From: Eubacteriales bacterium
GTDB lineage: Bacteria; Bacillota; Clostridia; Lachnospirales; Lachnospiraceae
DNA length: 48,172 nucleotides
Reading direction: 5' to 3'
Assembly (NCBI GenBank): GCA_030524585.1
Contig: JAUNGJ010000001.1
Span: 79,984-128,155, forward strand
The notes under the pieces were generated by a model, which was given only the letters and a program-made list of their open reading frames with translations, did not search any database and was not told the origin of the DNA. This document shows positions 7,501-15,448 of this stretch, in pieces; the stretch's first letter is position 1, and every line of letters starts with the position of its first letter. The position numbers and the translations under genes were made by a program.

Positions 7501-9961
7501 GGCGGCATTTACGGATGAAGCGGCTCCTTTGGAGGAAGCAAACCTCCAGGTGGCATATCAGGCAGCGCTGGAGGGAATTGTACTGCTTGAAAATGATGGC
7601 TGTCTTCCGGTAAAGCCTGGCAGAATTGCGCTGTACGGTGCGGGAGCGGATATGACTATTAAGGGGGGAACCGGATCCGGCGAGGTGAACGGGCGTCATG
7701 CGGTTTCCATTCTGGAGGGACTTACGAAGAGTGGGTTTACAGTGACCAGCAGACCGTGGATCGATGAGTACCGGTGCCTCTATGAGCAGGCAGAAGCGGA
7801 ATATAGGACGGAATTAAAAAAGAAAATGCTCCATGCGAATCCGGTAAATATGCTGGATATTGTGAGTCCATTTGCCATGCCTTATGGTCAGCCGGTTACC
7901 GATGAAGAGATTCTGGCTGCCAGTGCGGACACCTGTATTTATGTGGTGGCAAGACAGGCGGGAGAGGGAGCGGACCGGAAGCTGGATAATGGAGATTATT
8001 CACTGTCTGATGTTGAAAAATGCAGCATTGCGCTGTGTGCGGAGCGCTTTGAGAAGATGATCGTAGTCATCAATGTGGGCGCATCCTTCGATATGAGTTT
8101 CCTGGATGAGATTTCGGGAATCAATGCGGTTGTGTTTTTGGGTCAGCAGGGAGCCATGGGCGGCCAGGCATTTGCGGATCTTCTGACGGGTAAGGTGACA
8201 CCGTCCGGGAAGCTGACGGATACCTGGGCACGTCGGTATGAGGATTATCCGAATGCTATGGCATACAGCTTCCTAAACGGTGAACTGGATGAAGAATTTT
8301 ATGAAGAGGGTATTTATGTGGGCTACCGGTACTTTGACAGCTATGGAGTCGAGCCGAAATATCCTTTTGGCTATGGATTGTCCTATACAGAGTTTGAGAT
8401 TGAGACGAAGGCCGTTTCTGTAGAAAAGTCCGTCGCAGAAGCATGTGTGTCGGTGACCAACACAGGAAACTGTGCGGGAAAAGAGACGGTGCAGATCTAT
8501 GTCAGCAGCCCGCAGGATGGAATTCATAAGGAATACCAGAGGCTTGCGGCATTTGCCAAGACAAGGACACTGGAGCCGGGAGAAGAAGAGGTGCTGAAGC
8601 TGAGCTTTGATATGGCGTCTCTTGCAAGCTACCGTATGGAGGATGCGGCGACGGTACTGGAGCAGGGAACGTATCTGATTCGTATCGGTAATTCCAGCCG
8701 GAATACGACGGCGCAGGCAGCGCTGGTTCTGGATGAGGAAGCGGTTGTTTCCAGACACTGCCATATCTGTGAGAACGGGACTATAGAAGAGATGGCGCCT
8801 CCGGTACCCGCAGAGGAAGTGGAGTCAGAGGAGACGGTAAGAATTCCGGTATGTGCAAAGGATATTCCCTGTGAGATTTACGACTATCAGACGCCGGAGG
8901 TATATCAATCCCCAGAGACGGATGCATTTTTGGATTGGATGAGTCTGGAGGAAATGGCGGCGCTTACAGTGGGAGAAGGGATGTCCGGCGAACGGTTTTT
9001 TGAGGCGCCCGGTTCGGCAGGTTCCACCACAGTAAAGCTTCTGGATATTGGGATTCCGAATGTGTCTCTTGCAGACGGCCCGGCAGGTCTCAGACTTCAG
9101 AAACGTACCGCGGTAATGAGGAATGGCAAGCTGAAGGCAGTAGATCCCAACATAGAAATGTTCAAATATTTTCCGGAAACGGTAAAGAAGCTGATGTTCG
9201 CCGATCCGGATAAGCATCCGGTAGTTTATCAGTTCACCACCGCATTTCCGGTTGGTCTTGCCCTTGCCCAGACCTGGAATCCGGAACTGATCGAAAAAGT
9301 AGGAGAAGCTGTGGGAGAAGAGATGAAGGCTTATGGTGTGACCTACTGGCTGGCGCCGGCGCTGAACATTCACAGGAATCCGCTGTGCGGAAGAAACTTT
9401 GAATACTATTCGGAGGATCCGTACCTATCCGGTGTATTTGCGGCGGCAATGACCAGAGGGGTGCAGAAGAACCGGGGCTGCTATGTGACGATCAAGCATT
9501 ACTGCTGCAATAATCAGGAGGATAACCGCAATCAGACCAATGCGAACGTCAGCGAGAGAGCCCTCCGTGAGATCTACCTGAAAGGCTTTGAAATTGCCGT
9601 AAAGGAGGCCCGCCCGGGAGCTGTCATGAGCAGTTATAACAAGGTGAACGGCGAGTATGTTAATAACAGCTATGATCTGCTGACCAAGGTGCTTCGAAAT
9701 GAATGGGGATTTGACGGGCTGGTTATGACAGATTGGTTTGCAACCGGCAAAAACAGAGGCAGCCATGTGTTTGCAATCGAGGCGGGAAATGACCTGATCA
9801 TGCCGGGGAGCAAAGGAACTGTGAAAGAAATCATAAGGGCTGTAGATGAAGGAGTGATTCAGGAAGAGGATGTGAAGCGCTGCGCGGCCAATGTGCTGAA
9901 AGGGATATTGTCTTCACGAATTTATCAGGGATACAGGAAATTGAGAAAAAACAATCAATAA
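7478..9961 (+). CDS. Glycoside hydrolase family 3 protein, domain-permuted
   Basis: About 827 residues. The domain order is permuted relative to most GH3 enzymes: the alpha/beta sandwich comes first (LLENDGCLPV, GGTGSGEVN, DTCIYVVARQAGEGADR, WARRYEDYP), then a fibronectin-III-like module (VSVTNTGNCAGKETVQIYV), then the TIM barrel (LADGPAGLR, NIHRNPLCGRNFEYYSEDP, KHYCCNNQEDNR, VMTDWFA). The aspartate in MTDW, near residue 752, is the expected nucleophile. Permuted GH3 beta-glucosidases are known in ruminal and gut clostridia. No signal peptide is seen, so it probably acts on imported oligosaccharides. ATG 7478 follows AAAGGTG at 7459-7465; the frame extends upstream to ATG 7451. It overlaps the phosphoesterase gene by 23 bp. 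Confidence 0.92.
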   Translation: MKMRVRNKAAFTDEAAPLEEANLQVAYQAALEGIVLLENDGCLPVKPGRIALYGAGADMTIKGGTGSGEVNGRHAVSILEGLTKSGFTVTSRPWIDEYRCLYEQAEAEYRTELKKKMLHANPVNMLDIVSPFAMPYGQPVTDEEILAASADTCIYVVARQAGEGADRKLDNGDYSLSDVEKCSIALCAERFEKMIVVINVGASFDMSFLDEISGINAVVFLGQQGAMGGQAFADLLTGKVTPSGKLTDTWARRYEDYPNAMAYSFLNGELDEEFYEEGIYVGYRYFDSYGVEPKYPFGYGLSYTEFEIETKAVSVEKSVAEACVSVTNTGNCAGKETVQIYVSSPQDGIHKEYQRLAAFAKTRTLEPGEEEVLKLSFDMASLASYRMEDAATVLEQGTYLIRIGNSSRNTTAQAALVLDEEAVVSRHCHICENGTIEEMAPPVPAEEVESEETVRIPVCAKDIPCEIYDYQTPEVYQSPETDAFLDWMSLEEMAALTVGEGMSGERFFEAPGSAGSTTVKLLDIGIPNVSLADGPAGLRLQKRTAVMRNGKLKAVDPNIEMFKYFPETVKKLMFADPDKHPVVYQFTTAFPVGLALAQTWNPELIEKVGEAVGEEMKAYGVTYWLAPALNIHRNPLCGRNFEYYSEDPYLSGVFAAAMTRGVQKNRGCYVTIKHYCCNNQEDNRNQTNANVSERALREIYLKGFEIAVKEARPGAVMSSYNKVNGEYVNNSYDLLTKVLRNEWGFDGLVMTDWFATGKNRGSHVFAIEAGNDLIMPGSKGTVKEIIRAVDEGVIQEEDVKRCAANVLKGILSSRIYQGYRKLRKNNQ

Positions 9962-9966
9962 AGGAG

Positions 9967-9995
9967 TTGCACATAACTAACCCTTATGGTAGACT
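9967..9995 (+). promoter_or_regulatory. Candidate promoter with Fur-like site downstream
   Basis: TTGCAC 9967-9972 and TAGACT 9990-9995 are 17 bp apart. TATAAT at 9995-10000 overlaps but is too far from this -35. Just downstream lies TGAGAATCGATTTCA (10007-10021), an imperfect 7-1-7 inverted repeat loosely like a Fur/PerR-type box. Both are weak calls. Confidence 0.4.
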
Positions 9996-10045
9996 ATAAT
10001 TGCAAATGAGAATCGATTTCAAAATTGTAATATGGAGATATAGAT

Positions 10046-10327
10046 ATGAGTGTTGTGATTATAGGTGGAAATGAATGTATGGAATGCCAGTACAAGCAAA
10101 TCTGCAAAAAACATAAGTGTAAGGCAAAAGTATTTACAAAGATGAAAGGCAACCTGAAGGAACAGATTGGAAAACCGGATCTGATTATTCTGTTTACAGG
10201 AACAACGGCGCATAAGATGGTGCACTGTGCAATCAAGGAAGCGCAGCGCCATGATGTCAGAGTTGAGAGATCTCACAGCAGCAGCGCCAACGCCCTGAAC
10301 CGGATACTCAGTGAATGCTGCGGCTAA
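10046..10327 (+). CDS. DUF2325 small protein
   Basis: A 93-residue protein matching the DUF2325 pattern: an N-terminal SVVIIGGNE strand, a cysteine/basic stretch (CMECQYKQICKKHKC), KPDLIILFTGTTAHKMVH and a final SHSSSANALNRIL. The family function is not established. The fold looks like a small Rossmann-type domain. The C-x2-C-x5-C-x4-C arrangement near the N-terminus (CMECQYKQICKKHKC) could bind a metal, which is inference. It is monocistronic: a possible promoter and Fur-like site lie upstream and a strong terminator follows. GGAG at 10034-10037 precedes ATG 10046. Confidence 0.8.
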   Translation: MSVVIIGGNECMECQYKQICKKHKCKAKVFTKMKGNLKEQIGKPDLIILFTGTTAHKMVHCAIKEAQRHDVRVERSHSSSANALNRILSECCG

Positions 10328-10353
10328 TTACTCCTTTGTGATAAATCATTATG

Positions 10354-10388
10354 AAAAAGACATATCCGCTTTTGGATATGTCTTTTTT
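10354..10388 (+). terminator. Strong terminator after DUF2325 gene
   Basis: AAAAAGACATATCC (10354-10367) pairs with GGATATGTCTTTTT around a 6-base loop, ending in TTTTTT. It separates the DUF2325 gene from the ThyX cassette. Confidence 0.93.
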
Positions 10389-10403
10389 ATGTTACGATAA
10401 ACA

Positions 10404-10432
10404 TTGAAAATTCAGATGACGTAAGATATACT
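10404..10432 (+). promoter_or_regulatory. Promoter of the ThyX/PRTase/HIT-DHFR cassette
   Basis: TTGAAA (10404-10409) and TATACT (10427-10432) are separated by exactly 17 bp. They lie directly after a terminator and 45 bp before the first gene. Confidence 0.75.
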
Positions 10433-10476
10433 TATGTAGAAAGAAATGTAAGGACAAATGAAATAAGGAGAACTAT

Positions 10477-11868
10477 ATGGTACAGAGCTCAGTAAAAATA
10501 CTGTTTTATAACGAAAATGCTGATAGTATAGTGGCATCAGCGGGAAGGATTTCTACTACAAAAGGCAGTGCAAATGAAATATATAAAAAATCCTTAGAAA
10601 GGAATGAAATAGAAAATATTAATTTAATTCAAAAAATATTAGCATCTGGACATACGTCCGTGTTAGAGCACGTTTTTTTGAATCTGGCATTTGATAATGT
10701 ATCTGTATTTGTCGAACAGTTTATGATTGAATTTAGATTGGCTTCGTTTACAGTTAAGTCCAGGCGATATGTTGATTTTGGAAATATGGGTTTCGTTATG
10801 CCTGAATTCAGTAAATATGGGGAAAGGGCCGATGGAATGAAAGAAATCTATCAGCGGCACATGAAATATTTATTTCAGGAATATAATGATTTACTTGATA
10901 AGGGAATCCCAAAGGAAGATGCCAGATTTGTTCTTCCATACTCATTTCGAAGTAATTTTTACTGTACTGTGAATGCGAGAGAGTTAATAAAAATAGTTAA
11001 TGAGATGGTCTGGGGAAGAGGAAAGGAATATCCGGAAATTGTTTCACTTGGTAAATCGCTGATTGAACAATGTAAAAAAAAGATACCATTTTTAAATCTG
11101 CATGAAGGACATAACCCGAAAAAGATATATGATATTAGTTTAATGGAAAGAAAAAAAGCTGTAGATTTGAAAGAGAATGAGGGGGAACCGGTGGTTTTAC
11201 TGAACGCTACAGAACATCCGGAAGAAACCATATGTAAGGCGGTAATGCTGACGGAAGGATATGCGGATTGGCAGTCTGCCGAGGTGAAAGATTCTGATAC
11301 ACAGAAGGCGATCCTTAAAAGTGTTTTACTTAATTCAAGAAAAAGGGAGTTAGAGCAGGTTAACTTTACGATATTGTTCCAGCATATATCTTTGGCGGGA
11401 GTTACTCATCTTGTACGGCATAGAATGCAATCTATTATTGTGCCTAAATATTATAATATCTGTGAGTTTGATAAATATATTGTACCTGAAAGTATTGTGA
11501 ATGCCGGTATGAAAGAAAAATATGAGAGGGTGTTCCGGGAATCGCATAAGGTGGCAGAACAATTACGGGAAGAGGGATTGGAATGCAGTGATCAGATATA
11601 TTTGCTGCTTAGTGGCCTGACGGTGCCTGTTATGACTACAATGAATGCAAATGAACTGTTTACATTTCTTCGATTAAGAAGCTGTAACAGAGCACAGTGG
11701 GAGATTGCGCATTATGCCAAAGCACTGTTAAAGATTCTAAGAAAACAATATCCGGTACTGTTTTCACTATATGGTCCTACCTGTTATGTGACGGGGAAAT
11801 GTCCGGAAGGAAAGATGTCATGTGGGCAGATGAAAGAAGTGAAAGCTTCATTTGCTATGGATGAATAA
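10477..11868 (+). CDS. Double-domain (tandem) ThyX-like flavin-dependent thymidylate synthase
   Basis: A 463-residue protein containing two ThyX-like halves; ordinary ThyX is about 220-250 residues. First half: GHTSVLEH (58-65), the signature region EFRLASFTVKSRRY (85-98) and NAREL (166-170). Second half: RHRMQSIIVPKYYN (314-327), NANEL (390-394) and LRLRSCNRAQWEI (398-410), plus a C-terminal cysteine segment (C436, C442, C449). The canonical signature is RHRxxSxNExSxRY. The first half keeps RxxS and SxRY but has EF for RH; the second keeps RHRxxS but loses the rest. ThyX methylates dUMP using methylene-THF, NADPH and FAD. Whether this protein does so is inferred. It starts after AAGGAG at 10464-10469 and is AT-richer than its flanks. 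Confidence 0.85.
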   Translation: MVQSSVKILFYNENADSIVASAGRISTTKGSANEIYKKSLERNEIENINLIQKILASGHTSVLEHVFLNLAFDNVSVFVEQFMIEFRLASFTVKSRRYVDFGNMGFVMPEFSKYGERADGMKEIYQRHMKYLFQEYNDLLDKGIPKEDARFVLPYSFRSNFYCTVNARELIKIVNEMVWGRGKEYPEIVSLGKSLIEQCKKKIPFLNLHEGHNPKKIYDISLMERKKAVDLKENEGEPVVLLNATEHPEETICKAVMLTEGYADWQSAEVKDSDTQKAILKSVLLNSRKRELEQVNFTILFQHISLAGVTHLVRHRMQSIIVPKYYNICEFDKYIVPESIVNAGMKEKYERVFRESHKVAEQLREEGLECSDQIYLLLSGLTVPVMTTMNANELFTFLRLRSCNRAQWEIAHYAKALLKILRKQYPVLFSLYGPTCYVTGKCPEGKMSCGQMKEVKASFAMDE

Positions 11869-11889
11869 AACGGGAGTATACGTAAAGAA

Positions 11890-12990
11890 ATGGAAATAAA
11901 ATGGAAGCGGAATAAGCAAGAATGGATATTGGATACGATACATTGCTTTGTTCTAATATTTTGCCTGGGTTATACATTCCGTGCAGTTATATGTGTTGAC
12001 CGGGAACTTTTCCATGGGCATTTTTTCGCTGATTTGAAGGATGCATTTTTAAATGCCGGTATTAATGAAATTTTCACATTTATAGGCGCGGTAGGTTTTG
12101 TCCTGTTTGGTATTGTTGGTATATATGAATTTGCTTATTTGAATGGACTATGGCCGCTGGTTCCGCCAACTTTTGCTCACATAAAAGATAAAAACTATGA
12201 AAAACAAGCCGAAAAAATGATGAAGATATATTATGAAAATGATATAGAATTTATCCGGGAATATGAGAAAGAAAGATTGGATTATGCGCTTCAGGCAGCA
12301 GGAATCGACGAAGCACAGTTTCGGCATATAAAATATGAACTGATAAAGGCCCGGTCTATGTCAGTGAGTACGGTGGATGAACTCAGGAAAAAGGCGGAAT
12401 GTATACTGTATGATAAAAGATTTATTGTGGATCAGACTCTTTATGAGCCGACTGAGCGGGTATATAAGGAGGTTGATTATTTTATTAACTTGTATACGGC
12501 ATTTTATGCGCCGCAGCTGTGTGCTGATGCAGGTCAGATTATGGCGAATTATATTGTGATGGTCATGGGAAAGCAGGCTGATGCTTTGGATTATATTATT
12601 ATCCCACATGACAGTAATTTGTTGTTAGGCTTAGAAGTGGGAAAAATTTTGCGTAAACCAGTTGTTGCTATTCAGGATAAAGAACGAATTCACAAGTATG
12701 AATTTTGGGATGGAGACTATAATAAAAACAGGTCGTCTAATAATAAAAATAAAGTTATTATTATTCATGATGTTCTGGTAACAGGCAGAAGAATTTATGA
12801 AAGTGTTGAGAGATTGCCGCAGGGTACATATGAAGTAGAAGGTTTGTATTGTCTTTTTAAGTACGTACATGAAGAATATCATCCGGAGAAAATATTACAA
12901 GAACATAATATCTGCAATATTAACTGTCTTATAGATACGGATGAAGAGACTTTGAAAAAAATATATAAGGACAATGGAAAGGAAAGCTGA
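11890..12990 (+). CDS. Two-TM protein with a phosphoribosyltransferase-like domain
   Basis: I do not recognise a named family for this 366-residue protein. Residues about 13-36 and 61-80 are hydrophobic and probably span the membrane. A charged, helical middle follows (about 100-200). The C-terminal part looks like a type I phosphoribosyltransferase: ALDYIIIPHDSNLLLGLEVGKILRKPVVAIQDK (about 232-264, written here in pieces: IIIPHDSNLLLGLE and KILRKPVVAIQDK) and the PRPP-loop-like VIIIHDVLVTGRRIYES (289-305). The usual acidic pair of the PRPP loop is H293-D294 here. The gene lies 21 bp after the double ThyX and 3 bp before the HIT-DHFR gene, so it is in one operon with nucleotide enzymes. Its substrate is unknown. 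Confidence 0.7.
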   Translation: MEIKWKRNKQEWILDTIHCFVLIFCLGYTFRAVICVDRELFHGHFFADLKDAFLNAGINEIFTFIGAVGFVLFGIVGIYEFAYLNGLWPLVPPTFAHIKDKNYEKQAEKMMKIYYENDIEFIREYEKERLDYALQAAGIDEAQFRHIKYELIKARSMSVSTVDELRKKAECILYDKRFIVDQTLYEPTERVYKEVDYFINLYTAFYAPQLCADAGQIMANYIVMVMGKQADALDYIIIPHDSNLLLGLEVGKILRKPVVAIQDKERIHKYEFWDGDYNKNRSSNNKNKVIIIHDVLVTGRRIYESVERLPQGTYEVEGLYCLFKYVHEEYHPEKILQEHNICNINCLIDTDEETLKKIYKDNGKES

Positions 12991-12993
12991 TTT

Positions 12994-14157
12994 ATGAAAT
13001 GTGACTTTTGCGATGAGCGGAAAGGAATAGAAACAGTATATAATAAAATATATGGAAACAGATGCAGGGTTGTGTATGAAACAGAACACTTTTCAGTTTT
13101 CCCATGTATGGGTCAGTTAAGGGAAGGACATCTATTGGCTGCCTGTAAAGAACATATGAATGCAATAGGGAATTTAAAGGAAGAGGTACTGGAAGAGCTG
13201 GAGAATCTGATTCTGCTTGTTAGTAGATTTTATAAAAGAGTGTATGATATGAATCTCCTGTGTTTTGAACATGGGGTACTGAGCGATGATGGAAGTAATG
13301 GAGGATGTGGGATTTACCATATGCATCTTCATTTGCTTCCGGTAAAAGAAAATGAGTTCAGAGCATTATTAGAGAAGCTGAAGAACCAAAAAACCAATAA
13401 AGTTCATTTGGTTCAGGGGTTGGCAGACACTTGTCAGTATATTGAAGAAAAAAAGACATATGTTTATTTGGAACAGATCGATAGGAAGCAGAAGAAGGAA
13501 ATGTATATTGTCAGCAGCAGTGAAAATTATTTTGAATCCCAATATATGCGGCGGATGATCTGTGAAGTGTTTCATAATAATGAATGGAACTGGAGGAAGG
13601 TGAATTATGAAGAGCCGGAATTCCTCAAAACATTAGAAATGAGTAAACGTTTTTTTCAAAAGCAAATGAATATTATCGTAGCAGTAGATAAAAACTGGGC
13701 TATTGGCAAGAATAACCGGCTGATGTGGAGCATTCCGGCGGATATGAAGTTCTTCAGGGAGACCACAAAGGGGAATATCGTCATTATGGGAAGGAAGACT
13801 TTGGAGAGCTTTCCCCAGAGTCAGCCGCTGAAGAACCGGGTGAATATTGTGATCACAAGGAATGCAAACTACAAAGTGAAAGACGCGGTGGTTGTTCACA
13901 GTGTAGAAGAGGCCCTGGAGGAATGCAGAAAATATGAAGGGGACGTTTATGTAATTGGCGGCGAGAGTATTTACCGCGCCATGCTGCCATACTGTGACAA
14001 GGCGTTGGTGACCAGGATCGACCATGCCTATGATGCGGATACCTATTTCCCGAATCTGGACAAAGATCCGGAATGGAGGATGACGAAGATCAGCGAGGAG
14101 CAGACCTGTTTTGATCTGGAGTATTATTTTACCGTATATGAGCGGATATCAAAATAG
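12994..14157 (+). CDS. HIT-domain/dihydrofolate reductase fusion
   Basis: A 387-residue fusion. Residues about 1-125 are a histidine-triad domain with an N-terminal CDFC, and the triad H109-x-H111-x-H113 followed by LLPV. A linker region of about 100 residues of unclear fold follows. Residues 225-387 are a complete dihydrofolate reductase: MNIIVAVDKNWAIGKNNRLM, D250 in IPADMKFF, IVIMGRKTLESFP, NIVITRN, VYVIGGESIYRAML. HIT proteins hydrolyse or transfer nucleotidyl groups; DHFR makes tetrahydrofolate. M225 is the natural start of a stand-alone folA, but no ribosome site precedes it. The codons before about 13666 are AT-rich and those after are like the neighbouring genes, suggesting a join of two sources. 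Confidence 0.88.
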   Translation: MKCDFCDERKGIETVYNKIYGNRCRVVYETEHFSVFPCMGQLREGHLLAACKEHMNAIGNLKEEVLEELENLILLVSRFYKRVYDMNLLCFEHGVLSDDGSNGGCGIYHMHLHLLPVKENEFRALLEKLKNQKTNKVHLVQGLADTCQYIEEKKTYVYLEQIDRKQKKEMYIVSSSENYFESQYMRRMICEVFHNNEWNWRKVNYEEPEFLKTLEMSKRFFQKQMNIIVAVDKNWAIGKNNRLMWSIPADMKFFRETTKGNIVIMGRKTLESFPQSQPLKNRVNIVITRNANYKVKDAVVVHSVEEALEECRKYEGDVYVIGGESIYRAMLPYCDKALVTRIDHAYDADTYFPNLDKDPEWRMTKISEEQTCFDLEYYFTVYERISK

Positions 14158-14184
14158 AAAGTAACAGAAAGAGTAAAAGGAATT

Positions 14185-15402
14185 ATGAGAATATTAACGA
14201 TTACGGCCCAGAAACCAAACAGTACAGGCAGCGGATTCTATCTGACGGAGATGGTAAAGAGCTTTGCTGCCCAGGAACATGAGCAGGCGGTCCTTGCAGG
14301 AGTGTATAAGGAGGATACGGTGGAGTTTCCGGAAGGCGTGCGCTTTTATCCGGTATATTTTAAGACGGAAGAGCTTCCTTTTCCGATTGCGGGAATGTCT
14401 GATGAGATGCCCTATGAGAGTACGGTGTACGGGCAGATGACAGATGAGATGGTGGAGCAGTTTAAGGCCGCGTTCCGAAGGGCGATCCGGGAAGCGGCAA
14501 AGGATTTCCGGCCGGATCTTGTCGTGTGTCACCATCTGTATCTGGTAACGTCAATTGCCAGAGAAGAGCTGGCGGATTATAAGGTGTGCGGATTCTGCCA
14601 TAATACGGACCTGCGCCAGATGAAGAAGATCCCTCTGGAAAGAGAGTACATTCGTAGTCAGATTCCCGAACTGAATGGAATCTTTGCCCTGCATGAGGAG
14701 CAGAAAAAGGAAATTATGGAGATATATCCGGTGAATGCGGATAAGATTACGGTTGCGGGTACCGGATATAATTCAGCCGTATTTTACAGAGAAAAAGAAG
14801 CTTCCTCCGAGGGGGAGGACAGGCAGAAACAGGGAGAGAAACCGTTTCGCCTGATCTATGCAGGAAAGATTGCAGAGAAGAAGGGTGTGGCGAGCCTGAT
14901 CAAGAGCCTGGACTATCTGCCGTGGAAGCGGGAAGAACTGGAGGTCTTTCTGGCAGGCGGCGCTGGAAATCAGAAGGAGTATGATTGGATCTGCAGACTA
15001 GCCGAAGAATGCAGGTATCCGGTTCATTTCCTTGGAAAACTGTCCCAGAAGAAGCTTGCGAAGGAATATAACAAAAGCGATGTTTTTGTGCTGCCATCCT
15101 TTAGCGAAGGGCTTCCGCTGACGATCATGGAGGCTATGGCCTGTGGGTGTGAGGTGATTGTGACCGATCTTCCGGGAATCCGTCCATGGACAGAGGCTAA
15201 TGTAGAGTGTGCTCCGATCCTGTTTGTAGAGCCGCCCAGAATGCAGAATGCAGATGAACCACTTCCGGAGAGCCTGGAACAGTTTGAACGAAAGCTTGCA
15301 GATGCGATTGTGGCATGTGCCGGGATGCCCTATGAAGGTCAGCCGGATTTGAGCAGAGTGTCCTGGGGAAATATCTGTGATATGGTGCTGGCTGATAATT
15401 AA
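14185..15402 (+). CDS. GT4-type glycosyltransferase
   Basis: A 405-residue GT-B-fold glycosyltransferase. The N-terminal half holds the acceptor domain (MRILTITAQKPNSTGSGFY with the glycine turn). The C-terminal half holds the sugar-nucleotide domain: RLIYAGKIAEKKGVASLIKSL, VHFLGKLSQKKLAKEY, and SDVFVLPSFSEGLPLTIMEAMACGCEVI, containing the E-x7-E motif region (EGLPLTIMEA) of GT4 enzymes. It would transfer a sugar from an activated donor to an unknown acceptor at the cytoplasmic face. It begins 27 bp after the DHFR gene with AAAGGA at 14177-14182 and no terminator between, so it may be read through from there. The sugar and product cannot be deduced. Confidence 0.85.
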   Translation: MRILTITAQKPNSTGSGFYLTEMVKSFAAQEHEQAVLAGVYKEDTVEFPEGVRFYPVYFKTEELPFPIAGMSDEMPYESTVYGQMTDEMVEQFKAAFRRAIREAAKDFRPDLVVCHHLYLVTSIAREELADYKVCGFCHNTDLRQMKKIPLEREYIRSQIPELNGIFALHEEQKKEIMEIYPVNADKITVAGTGYNSAVFYREKEASSEGEDRQKQGEKPFRLIYAGKIAEKKGVASLIKSLDYLPWKREELEVFLAGGAGNQKEYDWICRLAEECRYPVHFLGKLSQKKLAKEYNKSDVFVLPSFSEGLPLTIMEAMACGCEVIVTDLPGIRPWTEANVECAPILFVEPPRMQNADEPLPESLEQFERKLADAIVACAGMPYEGQPDLSRVSWGNICDMVLADN

Positions 15403-15412
15403 AAAACGAAGG

Positions 15413-15442
15413 TTGACAATGGTATTGTCTATCTACTATAAT
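15413..15442 (+). promoter_or_regulatory. Promoter of the ilvBN T-box transcript
   Basis: TTGACA (15413-15418) and TATAAT (15437-15442), both perfect consensus, with an 18 bp spacer, immediately upstream of the T-box leader. Confidence 0.9.
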
Positions 15443-15448
15443 AATATC

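Noticed and set aside
13666-14157. Separate folA gene starting at the internal ATG
   Set aside because: No ribosome site precedes this ATG and the frame is continuous with the HIT domain, so a single fusion is the simpler reading.
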